A stretch of 64,000 nucleotides of DNA from Lineus longissimus (taxonomy: Eukaryota; Nemertea; Pilidiophora; Heteronemertea; Lineidae): assembly GCF_910592395.1 (NCBI RefSeq), contig NC_088311.1, positions 3,784,501-3,848,500 of the forward strand, given 5' to 3'. Each line of letters begins with the position of its first letter. Positions within the stretch are counted from its first letter, which is position 1. Below the pieces are notes generated by a model. It was not told the DNA's origin, made no database searches, and was given only the letters and a program-made list of their open reading frames with translations. This document shows positions 21,675 through 35,946 of this stretch, one piece after another. A program made the translations under genes and the position numbers.

Positions 21675-24600
21675 ATGGCGTCGATCCTGCAGCGGGAGTT
21701 CTGGAATTTGGTTGATGAATTGAGAGACAATTTTGATGAGAACGAACGTGTTGAAACGGTTCTTAAGACATGCACTGCTGGCATGAATATCCAGGGAACC
21801 AAGAGAGATCGAGCTGAGAGAATAAGCGCGTAGGTGTTTAAAAAATATTGGGTCTGATTCAGAAAGTAAAACTGAAGTACCGGCTCAATCCATTCCTTGA
21901 CCTTGCCGTGATGTTCACGTGCATTCATGCATGCAATCCCAGTGCATGCGGGGCAGTGCATCGCCACGTGACTGGACCAGGTCCAGTGGCAGTCCGTGCA
22001 ATGTTAATTTAGAGCTCGATAGGCCCTATGACTATGTAAACTTGATTGACTGATGATGGCCAAGTATATTGGATGCGGCCAAAGTAATTTGCCATCATTT
22101 GATTGTTTTGAAATATGAATCGATGACAAACTGATGAGTTTATCCACAGCCACAGGCAGCTGAAGTGTAGGATGAGGAGAGAAACCAAGACAAATTATGC
22201 CCAATTGACAAAGAAAGCTGTCTTGAAATGATATTTTCTTCTAAGACAATAAAAAGCTGCTAATTTCATTCTCCTTAAGTGTTGCTCTTTCACTTTCAGG
22301 AGTCAAGTAATGTTGTTATTGGAAGGAGTGATAAAAGATGTGGTTAGAATGATTTCCAAGAATGAGCCTCCTGTCCTCTCTATGGCCAGCCGTACCAGTT
22401 GGGATAACATACGGTAACCAGAACTTCCTAGTTCCCCTATGCCATCTGTGTTATGAGTTATAGAATCGAGTGAGATACTCCAGCCTGGAGTGGAACTGTT
22501 ACAGTGGAACTTGTGGCTGCAGTCATGGTCATTGTCTTTCAGGAATCAAATTAATAAGTGGTTAACCTTTCCATGACATTCTGGAAACATTGCCTCATTG
22601 AGAAAAAATGCGTTGCCATCTTTAAGCCGAGGGTCTTCAGCCATTCAATTTTATACAAAAACAAATCTCTTTTGTTGCAGGTACACTGAGGGAGTAGGAG
22701 TCCAACTTAAGAAAGATGGCAAAACCAGTTCAATCCGATTCAACAGTTTAACATCTGTTAATAAATTTGGTGAGCAATGATACTGGCCCTAATAGATGAA
22801 GACGGGTATCAGGATTTTAGTGACAAACACTGTATTATTGTCGAAGTAGAGGATTTCACCAAATTTATGTTTTATCTCGTGTTAAAATTGAAAAAATAAA
22901 ACAAATATTTCTATTTCCTCATTGCAGCTCTTACTCTGAAGGTGATATCCATCATTTACAAACTAGTTCAGACAGATTCCTATTGTACCAAGAGGTAGGT
23001 AATTCAAGCAGTTAGATAGCCGTTTCGATTGAGAGCTGGAATGCTCTAGCTATTGCTTGAGGTCCTTTGAAGAACATGTCTGCTCTGTTGATGATGTATA
23101 AATAGGGCCTAAATCATGAGTAGCATGCAATTTTAAGACAGTTATTCCTTATTTCAGAGACTTGTACTATCAGGACCCTCATCTCTTCACCAATCAAGCT
23201 GTCGTTGATGACATTGTGGACAACGTTTCATGCATGATTCAAGTGCCAAGATGGGACTTGCATGTGGTAAGCTCGAAGAACGTACTACGTTTAGGAGAAC
23301 ACTAGGAGGCCTTGGCTGACCTTGTTACCGTTCAATCATGTTGATAAAGACCAATTGGATCCATTCTAAGGGTGTGGTGAAGTTAAAAATCTCTGAATGC
23401 ATGTAGCTTAATTGGGAAAGAAAGTTTCTAGGCTGCTTAACACATTATTTCCAAGCAAATTAGAATAAGTTATCACTATTGGGTAACTGTTTTACTGCAA
23501 ATTATTTAAGATTCTTTTGTCGATTGTTCCAGCTTGCCACATCCAAAGGTTGTGTCGCTGGTGACCTAAAGTATACAGAAGCTGATATGAACTATGTCGA
23601 CTGCAGCCTCTCCCCATCGGTAAGTCAATGTTCATCCTTCTTTTCAATGCAGAACAACGCTTTATGAAAAACTGTGTCAATATTTGCGATTTTGTAGGTC
23701 TATCAATGACAACAACAACCATTTCAGTTACCAAAACAAACAAAACTAGTGACTATTATGCAAAATGTTACAGGAATTGTAAGAAATTCAATCTGAGTGA
23801 TTTGGAATTTTTGCTGGGCAGCGATCTTGAACATTCAGGCAAGACCAGGGTGGTCCCCAAGAGTGTGTCATAGAGTTTGATAGTGACAAAATCTTTTCAT
23901 TTTAGGGTGTGATGATACCAATGGACATCTTTGGAATAAAAAGTATTCTTTTTTAAATAGCTGCAGTATATCTTTGAGGGACTAAGTGCCTCATGACAGA
24001 TAGTATTAAATTGCTTTGTTTATAGCAGATTCACTTACGAACACCTGAGGCCATCCCAGGTATTCCTTGCAAAAATAAAGGGGTTACAGCTTGTACCTCT
24101 ACAACCTCTTTACCAATTAGGATGGCCTCTTTACTTTTCACACTTCTAAATCTGTTCGTGTTGTGTTTTAAATTTCAAATTCAGTTGAATCTGCTTGTTG
24201 GGTTTCGACTGGCTAAACCTGTTTGTTACTGTTAGTGTCAGTGTTACATCATCAGAGTGAAATGATTTTTAAAAAATCACTCAAATCTGTTGGTTGGGTT
24301 TCGAAGTACTTTTGGTTTATTCGCGACATCCACATTCATGAAGTGCGGGCCTTTTTTCGCTTAACTTGTTCAAGATTTGCGTAGTGATGCCAAGGCCATT
24401 TTCGTCATTGAGAAAGATGCAACCTTTCAGAGATTGCTTGATGATAACGTTACGAGGAAGATTTCACCCTGTATTTACATTACGGTAAGTGAAAAATATT
24501 GTATTAAGTGCCGACTCTCTTTCATTATTATTTCATGATTTTAGTATAGATGGAGATGCTACTGTGTGTTTGCCTGACAGTGCAATTTCTGGAACTACTT

Positions 24601-27600
24601 TATATTGACTTAGTGGAATCTATTGTGATGTGGTACTGTTATCCCATTTAATTCTATTTACTTCCGCAACTGTGACAGGTTAGAGAATATATAAGGCCTA
24701 CATATCCTATCCTATACTATAATATGAATGACTTCTCAAGTTTCTGGGATTTTTCTCACTTACAAATCTCATTTCTGCCCATAGATGGCCCTAACACTGT
24801 TACAGACCTTTGAGGGGGGGGGGGGCACTCCCACTGACATGTGTAAGCATCCCTGTACCAAAAATGTGTGACGTTTTTTCAGTCGGCAAAGCATTGCCTG
24901 CAGTGGGCAAATAGACCTCCATCTTTCAGTCAAGTCCCTCCAGGCATAAGACCTGGAGCCTACATACCTCAAAAGATACTCGACACTCCTGTTAGGCACC
25001 TTATTTTTTAACTCTGTTACTCAGAGTCAACTCGTGTTGCATGTGGTAGATGAATACCATTAAGCGGTTGTGTATGTGAATGTTCAACTGCATTGGGGTT
25101 GGAAATGAACAGTATGCCAGCAAAAGGGGCAAAGGTGTTAGATTGTTGTACCTGCTGGAGGGGGTTTGTTAAAAACTCGATAGGCTCCTGTTTTCGTATC
25201 ACAATAATGTTGTTTTGTCATGGCTACATTGTAGCTTTCAGCAATAGAAATTCCTCATTTGTGGAGCATCTTCCATTGTAGATTGTAGAGTTCAGAATAT
25301 ATGAAAACAATTTTGGATACTGCGTTATCATCATCTGGAGATCATGTGATATAAGCTGCCTAAGTTTCTTTAAGCGTTGTGATGAAAATGGTGTTTGTCG
25401 TTCTTACATTACTTTACAATCAGTACATAGGCAGTGTAAAATGAGATCCTACTGTAAAAACTCAACATTCTAATTGTTTCCAAAGTCTGATGTTGGAGTT
25501 GATTATCTCTATAGATCAAACAGTAAGTACCTACTTTCTCACAACTTGGAGAAGAAAAACTCATATTCTCACGGTACAATGCATATTTTTAGCCGCTTGG
25601 CGTTAAGTACATAGGATAACAATGTGTTCACGAGGAGTGTCATAATCGTCTTAAGTTGTTTTCATGTGCGGAACAATGTTTTTGTCATCAGTCGGCTTTT
25701 GTGACTAAATGATGTGAGCGGATTAGTTCATTGTAATCAGTAAATCTACTGGTAGTATCCTGATAAGTTGCAAGGAAGATTTATTCCTGTGATGTATGTA
25801 AGCATCCTATTATGTGAGAAGATGTATGGTAATCATGATGATATAATTTTTTCTCGTGAAAAATTTTTATTAGCTTCTGTAGCTCCTCATGAAGTTTTGA
25901 ACGTCAGACTTTCTTTATGATATTTTGATAAATATCATGTTTTCTTCTGGGGTGCATTTAACACTTTCAGTGAAAAATGACGTTTATAGACATCATAGAT
26001 ACTTTGGAGTAGGATGTCATTTTTAAACGTCATGTCTGGAAAAAAATTGGCATCTAGTTCCTGTATTGACATTTCAGTTGGGGCGAGTGCACACTTATAA
26101 ATGCCATTTGGTCCAGTTAGAAGTTTATGACAGACATTTCCCTAGAACTCCATGTGTTGGGACCAGCTCATTTATTTGTGTCCACCTTCTGTCAACTTCC
26201 TAGGATCAGGAAGTGTAATCACACCACATGTGATACACAACAAAAGCAGCTTTCTCTCCACAAACAACGCTTGTTGAGTGAGTTGGATTGTTTATCTGCA
26301 TTTGAGTTCCATTTTCATCAACTGGGCATCCTGTTGCACATTAGTAATGGCTCGAACAACATTGACTTGCCCGATAACCCCATAGTAGAGACGATTGATC
26401 ACCGGACACTGTGTTTGAAGATGAGTTATTGGGTTTGTCCATTTGTGCTGGTTGTGCCTTGTCAAACACAGCCAATTATTGGATTTCTATCTGTCGGTAA
26501 ACAAACTGGCCACTTGGTCAATATTGTAAGGTGCCTAGTTATTTGAGGTCAGACAACACAGGAAGTACATTCGTGTAGTTTAAACTTTATCAAACTCTTT
26601 TAGGAGCAATGGCGTCATCCATTGCACAGTAGTGTGGGAGACAGATTGTCTGCCCAAGTCTAAGTCATTGTGGTAAATCTAAGTTGTACTAGTTTAATCC
26701 CTAACTATAGTTCATGAATTATCTTGTTTTGTTGGGGTGTTTGCAGTTAACTCAATCAGTTGCAACAGTGTTTGCTGCAGTATCTCTGAATAGTATTATT
26801 TCTTCAGCTCTGATAGAGATCTCATGTGAAACCTTGTAAAGAAAGTCCGGCAGCAAACCATGGTATCTACTATCTGCTGCAGCAATTGCAAAAATAAATA
26901 TCCGTCACCAAGGTGTTGTCTCTTCAGCAGTCATGGTTTGCCAATACTGCTGGCTGCTCTGTTATAAAGTCATTCTTTCTGCACGATATCAAATTGAAGA
27001 TTGGCGTCTTCTCATTCTCAATACTAGCTGGTCTTTTGTTTGATGTTTTCGTTTGTAGCATCATGGTGTAAAGGTTTTGTCTCCTCTGTCAAAGAGCTGG
27101 CACACAAACATGCGTTGAAATGTTGGCAAGCTTGGTTCTAAACTTCTAGTTCTATTCTCCATCTGCCTCATCCTACATAGTGAGTCTGGGTTTCTCTTCA
27201 GGGATTATCAGTTCACCGAAAAGCTTTCGAATATTCGTCGGAGAGCTAGTGCCTCGCAATCCTCAGTGACAATGTGATGAATTTGTGATCTGCCAATATC
27301 AAATCCCCCAGTGTAGCCACTTATTTCTTTCCTCCATTGTAGCTTTTAGCTAATTGAACAACCAACCTGCAGATGACCAGGTTTTGTATGATAATCATTT
27401 AAAGAGGACTGAAAGTTGCCAATTGTAAATTTGTGTTTTGGCCATAATCTTTTCATCTGGCTTGATAAAGTGCATTAGCATATTGACATTAGTGTCTTAA
27501 ATAATGAAAAAGAAGATCCACTCTTTGCATCTTTATCTTAAAAAATGATCCACTATCAAAAACAAACATTGGCATGGCTTCCTTCCTGTCCTTGATAAAT

Positions 27601-30600
27601 TGAAATGGACGCCGTACTCCTCCAGGAGACAGACAGACATCAATCGACTGGAACTAACATGTTAGAATCCGCTGAATGTCTCCAAGACATGTGGGTTCTA
27701 ATTTAATTCTGTGTGGAAATTAATTGGATTGGAAAAATTGCTTTCAGTCTTTTACTGTGGAGGTGTCTGTCATGTCTTTGCTCTAGTTGAAGGAAAGCTA
27801 TTGAATAAATTGTGCTTAGATCCCTGTCACGTGTTGCTCTTCTGACCTTGTGCACAATTGAAGTGACAGATCTTACTTTTAAAGAAGACAATAAACTTAT
27901 TGGCCTGTCATCACCAAACATCCACATGTGAGAAGTGAGAAGTTCCAGTCATCTGCCTGCCATAGACTCGAGATCTGTTTGCTAAAGGTTCATGACACAG
28001 TTTTAAATGAGCCTCGAAATAAGTTCAACTCACGCATGGAAGCAGCTTAAAGATAAATCTTTCGATGATGGACTCTAATTTGATGTCAACAATGATCGAT
28101 TGAGCTCATTCATAATGAGAAAAGGTAACATGGTGTGAGATAATCCATTATTAAGGAACTTAGGGCGTGACAGTCGGTTTATCTTTATGTTGCAGAACTG
28201 AATTGATATGGCCTTGAATCAGGCTTATTGTATTGTGTGGACACAGCTTTAATCAAATCAATCACTGATAGAGTCTTTAATTTGACACCAAAAATGATTG
28301 AGCAGGTTCCTAGTGGGCGAAAGGTCACACATGTCGTACAATAACCAGCTGCAGTTCAAGATGGCTAGGAATATTTGCTTATGATGAAACTGAGCTTTCA
28401 TGCCCCTGACCAGTTCTGGTGTGTTGGGCATACTTTATTAGATCAAGGTTGTTGGTGACTATTCAACCTAACAGGCCTGAAAATTCAAAAAAGGACTCTG
28501 CCCCTTTTGGAAAAAATGGCACTTGTACTTTTAGAATTGATGTAGTCTAAAAGTCTGAACACAGGCAAGGGATCCCATTAACAAAGATGGGCATCATGCA
28601 GCCTTCCACGCCTAAGATTAATATTTGCCTCAAACTTCCCATCAGGCTTCTAATAGATGCAACCTGACTTATGTTTTGACTCGGCAGGCAACCAGATTTG
28701 AAAACTACTATGTTTTGTCCTTGCATCCCCTTTTATTTTTGATTTTCTAGGGTAAAGGCTTTCCTGATGTAAACACAAGGTTGATGCTGAAGAGGTTATG
28801 GGATGAATTCAAGATTCCAATCTTTGGCCTCGTGGATGCCGACCCTCATGGAATAGAAATCCTCTCCATATACAAGTTTGGGTCAAAGGTAACCCCTGTT
28901 CTCACTTCGATTGAGGTCTTGTTTTATGTCATATCAAGATTTTTGTCATTATTGATTATTCAACTATGTTGGAGGACACCAGTGCATGTGCTGTCAGTTT
29001 CAGAGAAATTTTTCCCCCACATGTGTACAAGATATAGTTATGCAATTAAAATTTGTTAAATATGCAAAAAAGATTGGCACCTTAAGCAAATACATTTTGC
29101 GTCAAGCTGATACAAATCATTGATCGATGGGGGATTCCAGGGAAGTCATCATCTTGTTTCTTTCCCCGAGTAAGTGTTCATAAATTAACTCTTAAACAGT
29201 CATAAAATACTCTCCCTGTTGATGACATTGGAGCATTAATCCACGAAATTATGGACTGTTGAGCCTTCATGGCCATTTGGTGACCATAGTCATCGCTATC
29301 GTCTTAGCTAATGTTGATCATAACCATAAACCATCATCCACAAGACTACACCAGATGATGCTTTATTCAAAACCACCAATAACAAGTCAGCTTTTTTCCT
29401 CGATCTCTTCTTCACTCCTGGTTAACCTTTTACCATATTGCCATAAACTTTCATCATGCAGCATGGAGTGTTTTAATCCTTAAACTTAGGCTTAGAATCT
29501 TTCAGGAAATGTTCATTTTATGCCAGGGCAAAAATGATGACAAATATTCCATTACTCAATGGTTCTATCAGAAAGTGATTATTGAGAGCCTGAAACAACA
29601 GCATAAATGTATAATTTATAGTAAATTGAGCCTATGTCTCTATATCTTACTCTTTCTTAGACAGACTTGTTCCGCAATTTGAGGAGGTAGGATGAGCAGT
29701 TTTGCTTGCTACTTCGGTTTATTTAGGCACCAGTTGGGTTTATTGGCCTAGTGACTCTGTCTCGGCCAGGGAAAGGAGTGCATCACAAAATCTGCCCACT
29801 CGGATGGAGTCTTTTGCATGGCCTTGCATGGGCACCTGGTGCAAGAATTAGTTTTACATATCATTTGGAAGGACGGATTTTGTAAGAGATGTTGTTATTT
29901 TTTTCAGGCGCTCTCATTTGAAGCTCACAACCTGACCGTACCAGCCATCAAGTGGCTTGGTGTGCTGCCATCTGACATACAGAGGTAAGCACAAAATACA
30001 AATAAAATAAAGAAACTATGAATCTTTAAAAAAGTCACAGTCTTTCCACACGGTTACACCTGAGGAGCTTACCTGATTTTTGGCTTATCCTTCTTCATCT
30101 TTCATATAAGACAATTCATATTCATATTTCCATATTATGTATCTAAAGTCAGACTTTTGCTTCACATAGCAATTTTAGACTAAATTTTTGCTAGTGGCAA
30201 CTTTCTAAAAGTGCTGTTTTTGTTCAGTGATCATCAGGAAAGGTTTTCTATTTATTCAGAGTAGATTGAGTAACACTTCTAAAGATAACATTGCTTTCGC
30301 TTTCTCCAGACTTGAAAAGGGTTTAGAACGAAGAAGTGAAAGAAAGTGCATTAGTAATTGTTGATATAAAGGATTTTGCTTCACAAGGACCGAAATCATT
30401 GTATATTCAGCAGAAAGTACAGTTTTGACAACACATTAATAAGGCTTAGAATAGATTCTGCTGCAAGCTATAAAATCATCTTTGTGGCCACAGAAAACTT
30501 CTTACTTATAAGGAAAACCTATGTGTCTTGTATTATACCTGATACTTTATCTGGTTTTGATAACAGCGGGATCTGCTACTTCTGTATCAGCTTATTAATT

Positions 30601-33600
30601 CACCTGAATAATTCAATGAAGCTATTCACATTGTCCAACGTTTTAAATTGAAATGTCATGAGCTAATCAAGTTCAAACATTGTTAGGATGATTACTGCTG
30701 CCATAACAATGAACCTTACTTCAGCTCTTAAAAGATCAAGTTACTGAAATTGATTTCCAGTTATATGGAGATTGATTATACACTGTAAAGGATGGATACG
30801 AATGTTGGCTTCACCAAGATATTTTCATTACAATCAGACACAATATGTCATGTAACAAGGTTTTCAGTACGTACCTTGATGAGTTTTTAAAAACCATTTC
30901 ACAACAGTAGACTGGTAATCCAGTCCGACTTGCGAAGGACCGGCAGTCCAAGGATCTGTTGTTCGAATCCTTGTCAAGGCAACTTGATTTTTTGGTAGTA
31001 ATTTCATTCTTTCCTTATATGAACCAACATAAGCAACTTGAACATAGATTATAAATGACACACATTCCAAAGAGGGATTGTCGCTGGCTGGTGTGGTGAA
31101 GGTGTCCAGCTCAATTTGGTGGATTGCAAAAATTTCTTTCAGTTTTTCATGAAATCCGCAAGCATGATTAAAACCCACGCAAAATTTTCTTGATTTACAA
31201 TGTTCTTGTGTGTGTTCACCATATTTGATCCTGACTCTTCACCATATATTGTCTTCTATGATATCACCTCATCAACCAAGTGAAGTAACATTAGATGACG
31301 GTATGTTGAACAAGGTCTCATCTTGGATCATCCAATATCTTGTGGAGTGGTCTTGACACTTTTATTGGCAAACGTGATATCTTTTCTAAGTATATTATGG
31401 CCATTATTTCTGATATCATTCATATGATATAGGCCGTAGATCAGTCTGATAGACCTAATATTGTGCTCATCTGGGGTCGATTGACTGTGGCTAAAGTCAC
31501 AACACCATGATGACAAGACATTGGATGAACCAAGATGAGACCTTGCTGAACATGCCTTCCATCACCATTTAAGACTAAGAGATTTGCATCAGGTCCCTGT
31601 GATATAAAGTCGAACATTTCATCAGCAGAGCTCTGATAGCATCATCCAGCCAGCTTGCCGCCATTTCCTCTTGTGTCGGAAACGGGTGGCTGAATTGACT
31701 CTAGGGTATTTTTTGGGGTAGATGAGATTGTAGTTCATAGCTCGATGATTATGGGCCTGGTAGTATCCATCAACCAAGGCTCAGTGATAAAGTTTGTGGT
31801 CGTTTGTCCTGGATAGTTTCAATAGGCAACAGACCAAACTATGTTAATTTCTTGCTTTTATAGGTTATGCTCTTGGGTGGAAGGCAAATTAGGTCAAGAG
31901 ACCTACCTGAAAACTCACTTCAACTTATTTTTAAACCAAGGACATCTTTACCACTAGTCAAGAGTCTCATTATTCTACAGTCATATTTCTTGGCCTGATG
32001 ATGTTCTGGTGAATTTGGTACCTAGTCAAATGATACAAGGCATGTTACCTGGAGCCAAAGCAGGAATCCCCACTATTTTGATATAAGGGAGATCATGAAA
32101 GCTTCAACTAATAATTACTTTTCTTTGTTATGCTGATCCTTTGTGTTCAGCTCATCTGCAAGTTGATATGTTGTTATTCTGTGAACCCTTATTGTCGATA
32201 CTGATATCACAAATTCTATTGACATTCGTCTAGCAATGCTTTGTTTTCTAATATGATCGACTATAGAATAGGAGTGTTCAAATCTGTCTCCATATCCTCT
32301 GCACATTGTTTGATTGTGCTAATCTGTGACCCCTTGATCTTTTTGATATTGCTGTTCAAAGTGAATGGTGCCCCAAATCATGATCTGGGGCATATACAGG
32401 AGAATGGTTCAGGTGAACCCCCCCCCCCCCTTAATACCTTGACATAGTTGTGAAGTAATAAAGGATCATCCAAAAGCTCTCATGAGAAAATGGCAGTATC
32501 CTGCCCAGACATCCATTACCCGTGTTCCATGACCTCAGCAAGCCCCCACCTCATATCGGTGTATGGTTGAGTGTGCCTCACTCATGATAATACAATTGTT
32601 ACAAATGGCAAAATCATTTTCTTTCTAGACATAGACAACGATGAATGGGGTTAATTGCACATTCTCTGTCTTGTGGTTTCTCATTCGATTAGTCACCTTG
32701 ATCTGTCCCTCTAATTGTCACTAGTATTGACTTAGTCAAAGGAAAGTCAAAGGAATTACTGTGGACAGACTCTCGCAACTAAGGTGGAGTTAGGGGCTAT
32801 TTGTTTAGTAGTTAAATTGTTATCAATCCCTTAGCCTTCAACTTCATACGGCAGTGCATGAATTGATCCATTTAGTCAGGCCCATCAGTTGTGACTTTGG
32901 CTTGTGAATTGGGGCCATGGAAACTTTGTCACTAATGATCCAGATTTACAGTCTTAATTCCCCTTTCTGTAACTAAGCCCAGTGCTTGTTATTGAGACCA
33001 ACATCCTCTCTTGTTTCTGATTTACGGTCAACAAGGGTACTTTACATCAGAAAATGGCCGTCATCACGAATTACAACCACTGTAGTATGTCACTGCCCAA
33101 TAATTCTACAATAATTGCATTGATTTTCTATTTCTCTGGCCATAAAGTGTCACTTTCGTCCATTACGTTCAGTTAAGGACTACTTGTTTCCTTACTTTGT
33201 CAATTTACCCTCTTACGGTCGCTTTATCATACTGTTATAGGGCTGCTGACAACATCAGTTTCGGAAAGAAGACAGAAACTGGAACAGCTTGATTGTAAGG
33301 GTTTTGGTCATGTTATCAACGAATTTGCTAAGTTGTTGTCCTTCTTCAGAAACCAATAGTCTTCTGAAGTAAAAAAGTGAAATATCTCGTTGCCAGAAGG
33401 GCAACCTCAATGAACATGCTGGAGAAAGATGGTCAGTCATCATGGGAAACAAGGACCACATCAACTGTAACTGACTTGGTTGCCACTAACACAGATTATT
33501 TTGGGCTCTAAAGTTTTCTTGATACCAAGACTAGTGGATAGCTATTTTAAAAATGAGGTCTGGGTTGTCGCATTCTCTCAGCACATTGCAGCCCCTCCAG

Positions 33601-35669
33601 AACTTCCACAATGAGTCAAGATTACCAAAGCACGGCACCTTATTTTGCAATATTGAAACCAAGAAGATAGAACTTTGTAAAGAAATAGCTGCGTCGAGGG
33701 GTTTTTAAAATAAGATTTTTAATAATAGGTTAAACCTTATCTTCTGCAGCAAGAAACCCCAGGCCATTATGAGGTTCTCATTTGTCAAGAGACTGACAAA
33801 GACGATATTGGAGCTTTTTGAAAATACTTATATTTCAAAGACAGGATTTGTACAATATTGCTGAGGCCTGCATTATACTCAGAGGGGAATGTCCTTAGAA
33901 CTTTTGGTTTGATTTTTCACATGGTTCAAATTCATTTGGTCTAGTTGCTTCAAAAGTACTTTTATGCCAAAGAAATTTCGTTAAAGACGAATTAGAAGAG
34001 AAGAAAAGTCTCTAATAAATGAAGGTATGTTGCATGGGAAAGATAGAAATATTTATGAAGATAAAATATCCTATTCCATAGCAAGTTAATGAAATTGTCG
34101 ATAGTAAATGTAAGAATTTTGCCATAAGAAAAAGAAAATCTATACTGTGAAAAATTCACAGCATGACCTGATGTTGAGCATCAGCACACCAAGAGTGGTG
34201 TGCAATTTTTGTAGTAGTTTTTGGTACAAGTTTGTATTCCTGTTTATACTAGGTATGAACGATTCCAGTATGATTATCCTGAACCTAGTTCTTTATGAAA
34301 CTTGATGATCCTGAATTTCTCATCTTGTGTCATTTCAGGTTGAACGTTCCCAATTCAGCCTTGATTCCTCTGACCAAGCCTGATGTTGATAAGGCCAGAG
34401 ATCTGTTGAGGAGGCCATACATACTCCAGAATCCAGTATGGAAACAAGAGGTAAGGTAAAGAGGGTATTAACATATAATATATGATTCACTCAAAACATT
34501 GCTCATGAAATGAAAATCTATATCGGAGTTATGTGCTTTCCAGTTTTTATGGGCAGGAACCAAATGAAGGAGCCAAGAGGAACTCTATTACCGGTAGGCG
34601 ACAGTTGTTGACAGTCCAGCGCAAAGTAGACTTCCAACCCATGTCAGTTTCATCTCCAGTCGGACTGAAAACTATTACTGGCACTTTTTGCAATTAAGTC
34701 TGACATGTGTATGAAATCTGCCAAGGTTCTCAAAGTCCTCAAAGTCCTCAAGGAGAGTTACAAAAAACAATTTTGTTTCGTATGAATGAACAGAATATTT
34801 GTAAGATATGGTATAGCGAGGTTCAGTTCCCAGGGTTCAGTCTCAATAATCTGGCCTGTTAGTGTTTCAGTAGATTATTTGTTCCTTGATATCAATGGCC
34901 ACGAAACGGTATATTGCAATCATGATCTGATGTATTGGCCATCACGTTGGACTTGTGTACAGATAAACAAATATTTAACGGATCAATCGTCAGATATTAA
35001 GTCATCCATCATTTTGACCAACCGTATCAGTTTGGTTACCTCGCTCGCCAGAATTTATGTCCCTTGATAAAACCAATATGGGATCAAATAAATCACTGCC
35101 AGAACATGGTGTAAGAAACCTGCCTTTTAAGATGGTATGTTTGCTCTTGATAAAGGCATGAATAATTTGTTTGGCTTCATTGGAGAAATCGCCCTGTCTC
35201 AAAGTCTGTGTGTCTGCATGTCTTGTAAGGACAGGTGATATGTTCTCTGCAGTCTTCTGTCAGGTTCCTTCTCTTTCCCAATAATAGTCGATAGCCCAAG
35301 AAGTTCTGAACAAATTACAAGTACCAATTGGCTCAGGACATGTAGAATTATCTGATGTGCTCACCTAATTCTCAAACTGAGGTTATCAGTTCAGGTGAAC
35401 TTTTTTAATCTGTCCACCTGAGGTCAAGAATTGAACGAAGCAACTTTGTCTTCTGTTTGCCAAGTGCAAAACGGTCTGTGTATGATGATCAGAGAAAGAT
35501 ATTAATTATACCAATAATTTGGCTCCTTTGTCCCCGCTGTCTTTTCCAGATTGACATCATGCTGAGGATGGGGCTGAAAGCAGAGATCCAGTGTCTTGCG
35601 TCGATATCCATGAACTTCCTGAGTGAGGTGTATCTGCCAAACAAGGTGCGCTACGGTGGCTGGATTTGA
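21675..35669 (+). CDS. SPO11: SPO11, meiotic double-strand-break transesterase
   Basis: Twelve exons: 21675-21829, 22300-22413, 22681-22769, 22928-22994, 23158-23266, 23533-23619, 24029-24059, 24375-24484, 28751-28888, 29908-29984, 34339-34450 and 35550-35669. They give 402 residues, close to the 396 of human SPO11, with GT-AG junctions and consistent phases. SPO11 is the topoisomerase VI A-like nuclear enzyme that cuts DNA to start meiotic recombination and stays bound through a tyrosine. The winged-helix part carries RDLYYQ with Tyr145/Tyr146; by alignment Tyr146 is the catalytic residue. The Toprim part carries the Glu of [12 protein letters not shown] (Glu230) and DADPHG (Asp283, Asp285) for Mg2+. 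The end [13 protein letters not shown] is the conserved family C-terminus. All key residues are present, so the gene looks functional. Confidence 0.97.
23158..23266 (+). other. SPO11: SPO11 exon 5: catalytic tyrosine
   Basis: This exon encodes (R)[13 protein letters not shown], the 5Y-CAP/winged-helix motif with the tandem tyrosines Y145-Y146. In the family the second tyrosine forms the 5' phosphotyrosine bond to DNA. The first Arg codon is split across intron 4. Confidence 0.93.
24026..24059 (+). other. SPO11: SPO11 exon 7: 31/34-nt microexon with tandem (NAGNAG) acceptor
   Basis: The acceptor reads tatagcagatt. Using the second AG gives a 31-nt exon from 24029 ([10 protein letters not shown] plus one base); using the first gives 34 nt with one extra Gln. 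Both keep the frame into exon 8 (GAT TTG CGT, Asp-Leu-Arg). The encoded segment is the variable linker between the winged-helix and Toprim parts, where a one-residue change should be tolerated. Confidence 0.8.
24485..28750 (+). other. SPO11: SPO11 intron 8 (4.27 kb)
   Basis: The largest introns of the gene split the Toprim part; this is one of two longer than 4 kb. It is AT-rich, with a short G run near 24817. I found no nested gene, cysteine-rich domain or clear transposon frame. An open frame at 26127-26546 has no recognisable content. Confidence 0.6.
28751..28888 (+). other. SPO11: SPO11 exon 9: Toprim DxD motif
   Basis: The exon encodes [17 protein letters not shown], then [20 protein letters not shown]. 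Asp283 and Asp285 of DADPHG are the metal-binding pair of the Toprim fold. The exon is phase 0-0 and lies after the 4.27-kb intron 8. Confidence 0.95.
29985..34338 (+). other. SPO11: SPO11 intron 10 (4.35 kb)
   Basis: Noncoding and AT-rich. It holds the tRNA-like SINE candidate near 30.9 kb and a C-run near 32420. No other exon or gene is visible. Introns 9 (28889-29907) and 11 (34451-35549) are also empty. Confidence 0.6.
30905..30985 (+). mobile_element. Possible tRNA-derived SINE head in SPO11 intron 10
   Basis: The segment contains tgttcgaatcc, a good match to a Pol III B-box, about 50 bases after agtagactggtaatcc, a weak A-box-like segment. On the minus strand it gives the TRIRTTDPW..-type chance peptide often seen in tRNA-SINE heads. 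The stems do not fold into a proper tRNA, and I cannot see the 3' end or target-site duplications. Confidence 0.3.
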
Positions 35670-35946
35670 GAGATGACACACAATTGGCTGCTTATGATGA
35701 AGTAATGATACATGTAGATGTAATGGGGGTTAGCACAAAATGCTTGCCTTGGAAAATGATGACAAACAGTCATTGTCATAGCACCAACATTCAGGAATCA
35801 CAAAAAATGTTCATCTGTAGCAAGATAAATTTGGCGGGATTCCACTGTATATCATCACTCAAGCTTGGGAGTAGGGGGGGAGGGCAGGCATTTTCCTCCT
35901 GGTCACCTTAATCCCACACCCAAGTTCTCCCTCGAAATCAGGGTCC

